From the NCBI GenBank assembly GCA_905160935.1, contig CAJHZI010000191.1, positions 222,001 to 286,000 on the forward strand: a stretch of DNA of 64,000 nt, given 5' to 3'. This stretch comes from Enchytraeus crypticus (Eukaryota > Annelida > Clitellata > Enchytraeida > Enchytraeidae). The notes under the pieces are model-generated. The model was not told the DNA's origin, ran no database searches, and saw only the letters and a list, made by a program, of their open reading frames with translations. How positions within the stretch are numbered: position 1 is the stretch's first letter; every line of letters starts with the position of its first letter. Shown here piece by piece: positions 31,601-41,985 of the stretch. A program made the position numbers and the translations under genes.

Positions 31601-33273
31601 CTTTTTGCCATGAGTTTGTTGTGCGGACTAATTAAGTTCGTTCATAAGTTTTGTATTTGGATTTTTCAAATGGACTATTGAAATGTGTCTGAGATATTAT
31701 TATGCTTTTATTTATTACAATATATTTGTATATGCCATCACTGTCAGGTTAGCCGCTGTCCTGCAGGTTGATTGACTTCTGTTTAAAGTTTTAAACCATG
31801 TCGTCTCTTTAATTGATAGATTTGGAGCAGTTTAACACAGCAAATGGTTCCTCATTGATAATTATTGATTGGTTAGGTGATGTCATTGTGGCATCGGTGA
31901 GCGCTGTTGGTGATTTTAATTAATTGTAGGTAGCTCATCTATTCTATACTTTTATAATCTGCTAATAGATTTACTATTAAATGAATCATTGTTTGATTGA
32001 TTGGTATATCATTGAACTATATCTTGCAGTGAACGAATAAACTATTAATGAACTGATGTATTATTGATTGATTACTGAATAATTGATCGAATTACTATTA
32101 TTCGATCTATTGAAGTTGCGTGATTGTTAGGTAACACATCGATGGACCCCACTCTGTCGATGATCATGTCTAACATGGCTCAGGTCAGCAGAGGATCGCT
32201 AGTCTGGGACCCTTTTGTTGGCTCAGGTTTAATGTTTAACACTTCTTAGGATTTCCGTTTAAGATTTTGCTATTTCAAGACATATCTGTACTTCAAAAAA
32301 TCGCAAAGTTTACAAACAAGAAGCCAACCATGATACGCATAGTAATGGGATACGCATGTCTGGATTTATTACACTAGTACCACAATGTACATTTTGTTTA
32401 GTACAATCAAAGAGTGTTTAAAGACTAAGTGCACAAGCACCGACAGTCTGTTTATATTGACTATTAAATCGTGTGTCTATTATTTAATATTAATTTATTT
32501 TTTAAGTTAACTGAGCTACTGAGTTTAAAAGTATTTAAAAGAATGACTTGTCTTGTAATTTGAAAGTGCGTCAGAATACTTTTGATCGCTACCATGTTGC
32601 TACACATTTAGCAAGAGTCTAACGATACAATTGTGTTACATGAGACAGTTTGGAGCTATGCATCGAGAGAAAGTGGGACAAGAAGAAACTGGGAGAAGTT
32701 CACTCAGTGTTAACTGCACTTGATCCTTTTATGGACTAATACAGTTCAATGACAACATTTTATTTGAACATATTAGTTATTTAAAGAGTTAAAAAAACCT
32801 AGCTAAACTGGAATTCAAGGAAGATGATGATTATGGTGATGGTGATGATGATGATGCTGATGATGATTTTCATTTAGAAATCAATCTGCTTTGATTTTTT
32901 ATGCCCAAGAAATGTCAAACTTTCTTAAGTTGAACTCAAACCTATCGACGTTGTGTTAATGCAGCAGTGGTTAATCTGATCATTTACATGATGAGATAAA
33001 TGATTCAAGTTTCCAGAAATGATATTGTTTCATATGGGGATCTCAAAACCTTAAGGACTAATTTCTATCTATATATGTCTCTATTTTGCTTTGATGTGTA
33101 TAGGTAGCTTGTTGGTGGCAGCATCACACTTTGGAGCCCATGTCATGGGTTCAGATATCGACTACAACCTACTGATGGGTGTTGGTGAGTCTGGCTTATG
33201 TTAATCTCTACACTCTATCAACGTGTTAAGGCAAAATCGTGAGAGTTTGATGTTGTACTTGCGAAGTCTATAT

Positions 33274-33322
<49 letters not shown>

Positions 33323-36047
33323 TTATATATATATATAGAAGAGAAGGGTGTGGCAATAATATTGGATAGAAATTTAAGTGAATGAGTAACAAAGGTTCTT
33401 CAGTGCAGTGACAGACTGATGTTAGTGCGTATCAAAGCAGATCCAGTAGATTTGGTGTTTATCCAAATCTACATGCCTACATCAGCCTCAGAGGTTGAGG
33501 AAATTGAAGCGATGTACGAAAAAATTGAAGGAATGATTAAAGGAGAAAAAGTCACAGATCAAGTGATAGTTATGGGGGATTGGAACGCGGTGGTGGGTGA
33601 AGGAAGAGATGGAAATGAAGTTGGGGAATATGGTCTAGGAAAAAGAAATGAGAGAGGACAGAAATTTGTTGACTTTTGCAATAGAATGAGATTAGTGGTG
33701 TCCAACACTTGGTTCAAACATGAAAAGAGAAGGCGTTACACATGGAAGAAACCAGGAAGCACCAGAAACTAGGGAAGATACCAGTTAGACTATATTCTGC
33801 TAAAGCAACGGTACAGGAATAGCGTGAAGAATTCAAGGGCTTATCCAGGAGCCGATATTAATTCAGACCACAATCTGGTAATGACAAAAGTAGGGCTTCA
33901 GTTGAAGAAAATACTTAAAAAGAAAAGCAGTACGAGATGGAATTTGAATGGATTGAACGAGAAAAGAAGTCAGTTTCAGGAAGCAGTGGAAAGAAAATGA
34001 AGGACTACGAAAGAACAGGGGTAAATGAAAGATAGTGTCAGCTAAAGGAAGCTATTAAAGTAGGTTCAAAAGAAGTTTATGGCTTTCTTAAAGCAAATAC
34101 AGCTAAAAAACCTTGGATCACAAGCGAGATGCTTGACAAAATGGATGAAAGGAGGAAATGGAAAAGTATTTACACCAGTCATGGCCGAAGGAAATATAGA
34201 AGCTTAAACAGTGAACTTAGAAGAATTACAGACAAAGCAAAAGGTTATTGGTGGAGTGAATAGTGTGATGATTTAGCGGAATATGATAGAAGAGGGAGGT
34301 CGGATCTATTATACCAGGAAGTCAGGGTATTAAAAAGAACTGATAAGAAAAAGATAGGAGATGCAAAGAACATTAGTATAATGGGTAAAGATGGGGAATT
34401 GAAGACAGAGCTGGAAGAAGTAAAAGAAAGATGGAGAGAATATGTAGAGAAATTGTATGATAAGGCTGGGAAACCAGTTCAAGAGGATTTTAAAATAGAA
34501 GAAGAAAATATCATAGAAGACGATAAAAGGGGCCCCGATTTAATGAAGGAGGAAATTTATTCTGCAATTAACAGTATGAAGAAGTCGAAGGCAGCCGGAA
34601 TAGGTGAAATCCTAGCAGAATTTTTGAAAATGTTGGAAGGAGAAACACTCAATAAGGTAGTGGAGTTATGTATGGAAGTGTACAATACAGGTATTTGGCC
34701 AGACGATTTTACCAAGTCAGTGATGATTCCAATTCCCAAAAAAGCCAATGCTGTGGAGTGTTCGGATTACAGAACAATCAGCTTAATACCTCATGCATCG
34801 AAGATCTTATTAAAGATAGTAAATAATCGCATTCAGTCGAAAGTAGAGATGATACTGAGCAAAACACAATTTGGTTTTAGGAAAGGATGCGGCACAAGAG
34901 AAGCAATAGGAATAATGCGAGTTCTTTGCAAAGGAAGCTTAGAATATGGAAATGACGTTTTTGTATGCTTTGTAGACTTCGAGAAGGCCTTTGACAGGAT
35001 TGATTGGATAACGATGATGAATATCTTAAAACGAATAGGAATTGACTGGCGAGATAGAAGACTAATTTTGAACTTGTACATGAATCAAAGAGCAGTAATC
35101 AAAATCCAACAAGAATACTCAGAAGAAGGTGAAATAGGACGTGGAGTAAGACAAGGTTGTAGCATTTCGCCGCTGCTGTTTAACATTTATGCTGAGGCAA
35201 TGATGGAGGAAGCCATGGAAGACTTGGAAGAAGGAATAAAAGTAGGAGGGAATTTGTTACAAGATGTACGATTTGCAGATGACCAAGGAATGGTAGCGGG
35301 CAGTGAGATTGGATTGCAGAAGATAATGGATAGGCTGAATGATACGGCCCTAAGATATGGCATGAAGATTAATATAAAAAAGACCAAGGTTATGAGAGTG
35401 TCCAATAATAAAGGTGAAGTTAATATCACAATAAATGGTACGAAATTAGAACAGGTAAGGAGTTTCAAATATTTGGGTCATACTATAACCGATGATGGGA
35501 AATGTGAGACAGAAATATGCAGTAGGATTGCACAAGCAAAAGCGGCCTTTGGTAGTAGAAAAGAACTATTAACAAAAAGTCTAAAGAAAGACACAAAGAT
35601 AAAGATAGTGAAAACTTTGGTTTGGACCACGCTATTGTATGAATGTGAAACATGGACCTTAAGGAAGGAAGATATTAGGAAACTGGAGGCATTGGAAATG
35701 TGGATTTGGAGAAGAATGGAGAGGATTAGCTGGACTCAAAAGGTTACAAATGAGGAAGTCCTGGAGAGAGTTGGCACAGATAGACAGTTGATAAATGTAT
35801 TAAGAAATAGGAAGAAGAGATGGATAGGACACATTCTAAGGGGGGAAGGTCTATTAAGAGAGGTCATAGAAGGTAGAATGGAAGGAAAAAGAGGCAGGGG
35901 CAGGCCGAGATTAGGTATGTCAGATGATTTAAAGACCCACTCATATGTGGAAATGAAGAGGAAGGCGGAAGACAGAGAAGAGTGGAGGCGTTATGTACCA
36001 TGGATCTGCCAGTAGGCAGTGCACTAAGGTACACTAAGATATATATA

Positions 36048-36085
<38 letters not shown>

Positions 36086-36536
36086 TTTCAATATCTATAT
36101 CCTTTAAGTATATATATATATCCTTTAAATATATATATCCTTTAAGTATTGGGAATATATATCCCATGAAGTCCGATTTCTCAGAATCCGATTGGTTGAT
36201 TAACTCTTTGAATTTTTGATTGATCAATTTAATTAATTGGTTGATTGATTGACTGATTGAACCATTTATTGATTGATTGATCAGGGAAGTCAAGTAGAGC
36301 AGGACAGAAGTGGAGGTCACGTGAGGAGACTGTGAGGAACAACCTGAGACAGTATGACGTCGAGTCCATGTACCTAGATGTTGTTGTTGCTGACACGTCC
36401 AGGCTCTCTTCTCTACAGAGATCAACTCAGTGGCTCGAAGCCATTATCACTGATCGTATGTAACTCACTGTCTGTGTCTGTGTGTGTCTGTGTTATCTCA
36501 ATTGTATTTATCTCTCTGTGTGTGGTTTTAATTACA

Positions 36537-36596
<60 letters not shown>

Positions 36597-39500
36597 TTGT
36601 TTCTTGTCTCATTTCTCTCATGTTGTCTAGCAATTGATCTGTCAGTAAATTAATCTATTCAGAAATTCAAAGGGTCAATGAACCCATTTCTTGATCAATA
36701 AATCAATCGATTAATCAATCTGTCTATTAATTGATCAATAGTTACTCTTTGGCGTGAATGTTGGAACAATCGAAAAACAAAGCTAACTTACTTTTGAAAT
36801 AAGTCATACAACGAAGCTGAGCTTACAGGAAGCAATGAGTATTGTGGAGAAATTTAAAAATAGGGTTTTATTGAAGAATTTACTACTTACTGAATGGTTT
36901 ATTAATTAGAATTGTTTAATTGCTTGATCATATTTTATTATTTGATTGACTGAATGTTGAATTAAAACAACTGACTGATTCTACACAGCGCCCTACGGCA
37001 TCAGGGAGCCTACGATGAAGTTAGGCAGCAAGACCAAGCCTCCAGCAGAAGATGCCACGTCCGCTGTAAGAGACAAGTTAGTAGAGGACTCAGCTCCACA
37101 CAACACGCTCAGTGTAACGAGCACGACGAGCTACCACATGTCAGACATCCTGGCTGATCTGCTCCAATTCGCCTCCAGATCTCTGGTGCTCGGTGGTAGA
37201 CTGGTGTTCTGGATACCCGTGGTCAGGGATGAGTGAGTAGTCTGCTGTTTACTTACATGTGGTCAGGGATGAGTGAGTAGTCTGCTGTTTACTGACATGT
37301 TTCTCTGTCGTGGTGTGGTTTATACAGGCTTTATGTGCTTATTCAGTATTTTATATGTTTATACAGGCTTAACATAACATAATGGCAAGCTGGGTCAGGA
37401 AGCACAGATGCTTGTTTAAGGCCCATTTCCTCCTTCGTCTCCAATGTTATTAGTAATTGTTGCCTTTGATGGCGCATCAATTACTTTGTGTTAATTCAGT
37501 GTTTATATGTTTATACAGGCTTTATGTGCTTATTCAGTGTCTATATATTTATACAGGCCTTATGTGTTTATTCAGTGTTTATATGTTTATGCAGGCTTTA
37601 TGTGTTTATTATTATATTCGTTTATTACATGAAATCTGACATAGTGCAGAAAACGTACACACACAATAAATGGCATTATAGAAAGTAATAAACATAAGCA
37701 GACATTGTTTAAAAAAACTTAATAAGAGTCCTTATATAGCATTCTAATTATAAAGTTCTTATCCATCAAAGGTGTGCGCTTAGATGGTAAAGAGAAAGGG
37801 TGAGCCCTCTCCCTGAGCTTAAAGTTAACATTATCTTTAAGCGGCGGAAGAAGCCGGTGCAGGACATGCTGTTTGTTACTGATGATAGCGTTAAACAATT
37901 TCTCATCTGCATCGGCAGCGATATCCGCAAAAGATCGTACTCCATCATAGAAGTTACATCTTGTAGTCTTCCTGAGGAAGGCTTCAAGGCGTTCACTCTC
38001 GGAGGAACCAACATAACCCCACCAAAATTGCGATACATATGTTAACTTGGAGACTACAATAGATTTAAAGACAGTGACAATTAGGTCAGAATTAAGACCT
38101 TTTGATTTTAGAGTGCGAATGGCAAAAAGATTAGAAGAGCAACTGCTAATTATATCATCCACGTGGACAGAAAAAGAGAAGTTGGATTGCAGTGTAACAC
38201 CTAAGCACTTCAAGGTGTTGACTCTGACAATTCCATCTAGGAGCGTGGCACAGAACTTGCTAGAAATCTAGATCGCGGAGGATGGAAAAGAAGTTCACGG
38301 GATTTCGACTTATTCAACTGTAGATTGTTCTTACTGGACCACAAGTCAATGTTAGCAAGTTCATCGTCAGTGGTATAAAGATACTGAGATGGGATAATGA
38401 GGTATGTATCATCAGCGAACTTAATAATGTCATTATAAGAGTGGATAGGTCTTAAATCCGAAGCAGTAATGGAATATGAAGCGGGACCAATAGCTGAACC
38501 TTGTACAACACTAGCTGAAATATTTGCAGTAGAGGATACATTGCCATCAAATTTAGTACAATGTTGACGGCCAGTAAAGAAACTAACAAGCCAATTATGG
38601 ATGCAAGATGGTATGTCCAGATCAGCAAACTTTTCAATAACAGTTGAATGTCTGATCCGATCAAAAGCTTTGCTAAAATCTAGAACAATGACTCTGACAA
38701 AGGGACTACTTGACAACATTTGTGAGATACTCTGATAGAGTGCTATCAGGGCACCTGTGGTAGATACGGTTGGCCTGAAGGCGAACTGGTCATATAAACA
38801 AAGTATAGCAGGAGGACTTAATAGAGCAGGATAAATGTAAGTTGAAATGATGACTCTCTCACAAAGTCTGGAAAGAACAGGGGTGATGGAGATAGGACGA
38901 AAATCGGACAGTGTAGAGGGTTTAGAAACTTTAGACAAAGGTATTATACAAGAAGTTTTCCACGGATTAGGGACAACAGACTGTGCCATGGAAGCATTTA
39001 AAAGTGTTGTTAGAGGTTGACAGAATACAGAAGCAGACAACCTGAGAAACCAGGCAGTTAGACCATCCAAACCAGTAGCGGTTGGCTTCAGGTTGTTCAA
39101 TATATTAAAAACTTGAAATTCAGAAAGTAGTTTAAAATCGGCCCTAGAATTGGTACTTTTGAAGAGAGGCGCAGAATATTTAGGGTCAGCTGATCTATTA
39201 GCATAATGATCGTTAAGGGAGTCAGCAGTGATGTTACCAGGAACTAGATGCTTAGATTTTTCCCTAAACATTGCTTTACCATTTGCCAGAGTTCAACCGT
39301 TGATGAATCTGTATTGAGACGCGATAGCTGCTTAGAATTAGCTTTAGCAATAAGATTACCAATTTTTTTAGCAAGAGAGTTTGCCTTTTCAATCTTGCCA
39401 GAGCGCATCAGAGCATTCTTTCGTCGTAACAAACTCTTGATTTCTGTCGATACAAAGCTAGGGTCATTAGAGGTTAATGTTATTGTCTTTGGAAGAAAGA

Positions 39501-41829
39501 AATCATCTTGCAGCTTCCGAGCAATCAAATAAAACTCATCAAACATGTCTTGCACATCCAAGTCAGACATGTCTTTGAAGACATCATTGTTAGATAAGTA
39601 GTTAAGGTAACAAGCATTAAGAGAAGGGGATTTCTGGCGAAAAGTAACCCTATGCTTTCTTTTAGTAGTACATAAAATTTGAGCACCAGTGTTTATTCAG
39701 AGTTAATATGTTTGTACAGGCTTTATGTGTTTATTCAGAGTTTGTATGTTTATACAGGCTTTATGTGCTTATTCAGTGTTTATATGTTTATGCAGGCTTT
39801 ATGTGTTTATTTAGAGTTTATATGTTTGTACAGGCTTTATGTGCTTATTCAGTGTTTATATGTTTATGCAGGCTTTATGTGTTTATTCAGAGTTTCTATG
39901 TTTGTACAGGCTTTATGTGCTTATTCAGTGTTTATATGTTTATGCAGGCTTTATGTGCTTATTCAGTGTTTATATGTTTATACAGGCTTTATGTGTTTAT
40001 TTAGAGTTTATATGTTTGTACAGGCTTTATGTGCTTATTCAGTGTTTATATGTTTATGCAGGCTTTATGTGCTTATTCAGTATTTATATGTTTATACAGG
40101 CTTTATGTGTTTATTCAGAGTTTATATGTTTGTACAGGCTTTATGTGTTTATTCAGAGTTTATATGTTTGTACAGGCTTTATGTGTTTATTCAGAGTTTA
40201 TATGTTTATACAGGCTTTATTTGCTTATTCAGTGTTTATATGTTTATTTAGTGTTCGTGTTCTAATTCAGTGTTTCTAAGTTTATTTACAACGGAAACTC
40301 TGTACACACATACTTCAGCCTGATTTTCTGGATTTTTGAATTTGCACCGTTTTGGACCATTCATTTTGCTCGCCGGCTTGATTTTACTCAATAGTGCTTG
40401 ATGTTATCATTGATGACTGTAGCACTCTAATTGTTGTTGTTGTTAGTATTTATTTGTTTATTGAGTATTTAGATCTTTATGGTGCGAAACAGTCTGCTTC
40501 ATACAATCAGTTTCGCGTACGATTCGTCATCAATGGGTGGACTGGTTGATTGAACGATATGATTCCCGTGATTGATTGCTAAATTGAATGAGTCGATTGA
40601 TTAATTGATGACTTGTTTCGATTGATTGAATGATAAGATTGATTGATTGAAAGAGTTATTGATTTATGCTCAGCTATAAAGACAGTCAGGTACCGACGCA
40701 CCCATGTCTACGGCTCATCTCTAACTCCGAGCAGATACTGAATCAGAAAGTGAGCAGAAGACTCATTACTCTACAGAAACATCGACATCTTGAGGTGCAG
40801 TTGTACTTTTAGACATCTACATGTATGCACTTGAATTGTACCCGTACAATAATACTATTGTATTGTTTCTTGAAGTACATCAACACCTTGAGATGCAGTT
40901 TTACCTATATATCTATACAGTTGTATTGTACCTGTACAAAAATAATGCTGTATTGTTTCTTTAAGTACATCAGCATCTTGAGATGCAGTTTTACCTATAT
41001 ACATGTACTGTATCTATCTATACAGTTGTATTGTACATGTGCAATAATACTATTCTATGTTTCTTTAAGTTCTTGCAATTAACATTATTTCAGTTTTCAT
41101 TTCTGACAAAAAGTAAATTTTTATATACACTAAGTTCGTTGGGAGCGTAAAGCTAATGTTTAGCTTATTTTTAATCCGAATTTTTACAATCTATTATAAT
41201 CAGTTTAGCAAACTAGCAGTTCTGAAGAGACCGTCAAACACTGCAAATTGTTGGTATACATATTTACTGATTCAATGCTACACAACGCAGAAAACGAGCA
41301 TATTAAGTCAACCCAAACCAATCCAACTCAATCACTTCATCTCCCTACTCAATAGGCTTTTATAATGAATTGTGGGAGTCGCATTGCAGTTAAAAGCTAT
41401 TTGGTTGGAAAATGTGCCAATAACAAGTAGCACAATGACCTTGGACGTCTTGAATGACAAAATATCCATTGTATACTCACTGTATTTTATGAAAGATTGA
41501 TAGGATGATCACATGATATGGCGTACCATCCAAGATGACATTTTTCAAATATAGATTCTGATACTGTATATGTAAACTGCTGCTTTAACCTGCGCAAGAG
41601 TTTTCATAGAGACTTGTTGGTAGAGATATATTTATATTTGAAGGTGAAACGGTTTTATGGGATTACTGTGTTTTTGTAATGCACGCAGGATATAGAAGAG
41701 CTGCCACGAGAAAAGTTGAGATCAGCTGATGATCATTATGCTGAGTCATCGTTCAGAGATAGATACTTTAAACCTGCTGCCAAATCAAGCAAACAGCAAC
41801 AACAACACCAGCAGCAGAACAACAGCTGA
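27411..41829 (+). CDS. TRMT11: tRNA guanosine-10 N2-methyltransferase catalytic subunit TRMT11, 13 exons
   Basis: Methylates N2 of G10 in tRNAs using S-adenosylmethionine, in complex with TRMT112 (family knowledge). Predicted 483 aa. Exons: 27411-27494, 28220-28285, 28987-29060, 29358-29439, 29982-30074, 30803-30940, 31309-31369, 32131-32226, 33104-33184, 36285-36455, 36989-37232, 40674-40794, 41689-41829. All junctions keep phase; donors are GT and acceptors AG. The N-terminal half is the THUMP-type tRNA-binding region. The methyltransferase domain has the SAM-binding DPFVGSG (226-232), GSDIDY, and catalytic DPPYGIRE (315-322). FGRW and NTSMD before the SAM motif are also family hallmarks. 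Length matches the ~460-residue animal proteins plus a Gln-rich C-terminus encoded by CAG/CAA repeats. Exon 6's donor (GTTGGT) is weak. Several exon ends are duplicated in adjoining introns (separate entries). The start Met lies in a short N-terminal extension; Met9 is an alternative. Confidence 0.93.
28316..28412 (-). repeat. tRNA-derived SINE R1, truncated
   Basis: On the minus strand GGGGTTCAAATCCTGGGCTC (B box) is followed by the R1 body ending GAAATTGATGTTAACCTTAG. The tRNA 5' half is missing where the (TA)n run begins. In TRMT11 intron 2. Confidence 0.7.
28440..28645. repeat. AT microsatellite with two long palindromes
   Basis: A (TA)n run, then a near-perfect palindrome at about 28496-28570 bounded by AAGTGTATATA and its complement, then a second pair, AATGAAATTCTATA and TATAGAATTTCATT, around another TA run (28578-28645). 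Confidence 0.8.
29745..29830 (-). repeat. R3 retroposon copy
   Basis: Reverse complement of the GTTAAACTGGAATTCAAGGG-(GAT)n family end; here CTTCCCTTGAATCCCAG follows a short ATC run. In TRMT11 intron 4. Confidence 0.55.
30403..30802 (+). repeat. array of ~80-bp copies of the exon 6 acceptor in TRMT11 intron 5
   Basis: Five consecutive units (78-80 bp; the first is diverged) each end in TTACAG and begin GCTGTGCTAGGTGTGCTGCA or similar. This is the start of exon 6 (30803 onward: GCAGTGCTAGGTGTGCTACA) with its acceptor. Each unit therefore repeats a potential 3' splice site plus about 45 coding bases. Units of 80 bp shift the frame, so only the last acceptor, or one three units back, could give TRMT11. 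Confidence 0.9.
31023..31165 (-). repeat. tRNA-derived SINE R1, best-preserved copy
   Basis: Minus strand: A box TGGCGAAATCGG (31144-31133), B box GGTTCAAATCC (31101-31091), then a body with CACTGACATCGCTTTCGAGT and GAGGAAACTGACGTTAACC. The tRNA-like part runs from about 31160. In TRMT11 intron 6. Other copies: 15695-15765, 28316-28412, 43405-43440, 47519-47657, 47908-48042, 56470-56612. Confidence 0.8.
32790..32875 (+). repeat. R3 retroposon 3' end with (GAT)n tail
   Basis: AACCTAGCTAAACTGGAATTC followed by a GAT/GGT run in TRMT11 intron 8. Confidence 0.55.
33280..33337. repeat. AT microsatellite at LINE 5' junction
   Basis: (TA)n with TTTATA interruptions ending exactly where LINE-coded protein sequence begins. 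Confidence 0.85.
33338..36035 (+). mobile_element. 5'-truncated RTE-like LINE in TRMT11 intron 9
   Basis: Apurinic endonuclease sequence starts within the domain at about 33338, contains MGDWNAVVGEG (33560s) and an SDH motif (33865 region), and has in-frame stops at 33383, 33770 and 33998 plus a frameshift before 34381. The reverse transcriptase is open at 34381-36015. The 3' end, ATGGATCTGCCAGTAGGCAG then TGCACTAAGG, runs into an AT microsatellite. Same sense as TRMT11. The lineage (RTE, the type often annotated as craniofacial development protein 2-like) is judged from motif likeness only. Confidence 0.85.
34381..36015 (+). CDS. LINE reverse transcriptase, intact 544-codon frame
   Basis: Reverse transcriptase palm motifs in order: FVDFEKAFD (about 197-205), GVRQGCSISPLLFNIY (from about 255) and the catalytic FADD (298-301). 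A C-terminal basic region has WIGHILRGEGL and RGRGRPR. The frame is uninterrupted although the upstream endonuclease part carries three stops, so the copy cannot mobilise itself. Decay is recent or uneven. Confidence 0.88.
   Translation: MGKDGELKTELEEVKERWREYVEKLYDKAGKPVQEDFKIEEENIIEDDKRGPDLMKEEIYSAINSMKKSKAAGIGEILAEFLKMLEGETLNKVVELCMEVYNTGIWPDDFTKSVMIPIPKKANAVECSDYRTISLIPHASKILLKIVNNRIQSKVEMILSKTQFGFRKGCGTREAIGIMRVLCKGSLEYGNDVFVCFVDFEKAFDRIDWITMMNILKRIGIDWRDRRLILNLYMNQRAVIKIQQEYSEEGEIGRGVRQGCSISPLLFNIYAEAMMEEAMEDLEEGIKVGGNLLQDVRFADDQGMVAGSEIGLQKIMDRLNDTALRYGMKINIKKTKVMRVSNNKGEVNITINGTKLEQVRSFKYLGHTITDDGKCETEICSRIAQAKAAFGSRKELLTKSLKKDTKIKIVKTLVWTTLLYECETWTLRKEDIRKLEALEMWIWRRMERISWTQKVTNEEVLERVGTDRQLINVLRNRKKRWIGHILRGEGLLREVIEGRMEGKRGRGRPRLGMSDDLKTHSYVEMKRKAEDREEWRRYVPWICQ
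36036..36085. repeat. (AT)n at LINE 3' end
   Basis: TA/AT run directly after the LINE tail, followed by TATATATCCTTTAA repeats to about 36150. Confidence 0.85.
36225..36284 (+). repeat. (GATT)n tract at TRMT11 exon 10 acceptor
   Basis: TTGATTGATTGACTGATTGA and GATTGATTGATCAG; the last AG is the splice acceptor itself (36283-36284). Confidence 0.85.
36535..36602. repeat. (CT)n microsatellite
   Basis: CT run in TRMT11 intron 10. Confidence 0.9.
37221..37300 (+). repeat. 40-bp tandem duplication across the exon 11 donor
   Basis: Units 37221-37260 and 37261-37300 differ at one base. Each contains GGTCAGGGATGAGTGAGTAG, so the GTGAGT donor at 37233 is repeated at 37273. Reading past the first donor meets TGA in frame, so use of the second would truncate the protein. 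Confidence 0.92.
37315..37615. repeat. 38-bp minisatellite, left part
   Basis: Units of CTTTATGTGTTTATTCAGAG plus TTTATATGTTTATACAGG, period 38. Interrupted by a ~115-bp unrelated insert at 37370-37485, then by the LINE at about 37620. Confidence 0.85.
37620..39690 (-). mobile_element. antisense LINE (jockey/CR1-type) inserted in a minisatellite
   Basis: Minus-strand non-LTR element, 5'-truncated, with linker, reverse transcriptase and C-terminal parts in three frames (39570-39244, 39271-38237, 38213-37719), so at least two frameshifts. The flanks are both the 38-bp minisatellite; GTGTTTATT occurs on both sides and may be the target-site duplication. The 3' end is a TAATAAAC/ATAAT-type tail. 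It lies in TRMT11 intron 11, opposite to the gene. Confidence 0.85.
37719..39570 (-). pseudogene. LINE reverse transcriptase, frameshifted
   Basis: The central frame (344 codons) has DFRPISITPVLSRLCERV, DQFAFRPTVSTTGA, VLDFSKAFD, VVQGSAIGPASY and IKFADDTYLI, covering the palm motifs with FADD. The C-terminal frame has KCLGVTLQ and LTYVSQFWWGY, typical of the thumb. No endonuclease is left. Confidence 0.85.
39690..40270. repeat. 38-bp minisatellite, right part
   Basis: About 14 units with exact 38-bp spacing from 39721 (next unit 39759). Two alternating variants differ at GTGTTTATTCAGAG/GTGCTTATTCAGTG and TTGTACAGG/TATGCAGG, so the array shows higher-order structure. It is open in all three plus frames, giving false Cys/Tyr/Leu-rich proteins. 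Confidence 0.93.
40300..40455 (+). repeat. R5 dispersed repeat with (GTT)n tail
   Basis: Contains TTTGCACCGTTTTGGACC and GACTGTAGCACTCTAATTG followed by a GTT run; homologous to 57405-57555 and the inverse of 12105-12165. Confidence 0.55.
40779..41072 (+). repeat. three ~95-bp tandem units across the exon 12 donor
   Basis: Unit 1 (from 40779) holds the last 16 bases of exon 12 and its donor: CATCTTGAG then GTGCAG. Units 2 and 3 (from about 40867 and 40967) read CACCTTGAG and CATCTTGAG then ATGCAG, so the donor GT is AT in both. The units also share TTGTATTGTACCTGTAC and TTGTTTCTTTAAGT. Confidence 0.85.
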
Positions 41830-41985
41830 TCTATGCTGAGTCATCGTTCAGAGATATATACTTTAAACCTGCTGTCAAATTATGCAAACAACAACACCTG
41901 CAGCAGAACAACAGCTGATCTATGCTGAGTCAGCATAGATCAGATACTTTATACCTGCGGACAAATTAAGCAAACATCAATATGC
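41727..41985 (+). repeat. terminal coding exon of TRMT11 copied downstream
   Basis: The last coding part (GCTGAGTCATCGTTCAGAGA, CTTTAAACCTGCTG, CAGCAGAACAACAGCTGA) recurs at 41835-41918 with changes, and again in part at 41923-41985. The copies lie after the stop codon, in the presumed 3' untranslated region. Confidence 0.88.

Noticed and set aside
39679..40279. Open frames of 98-190 codons rich in Cys, Tyr, Leu and Phe
   Set aside because: They are readings of a 38-bp minisatellite in three frames inside a TRMT11 intron.
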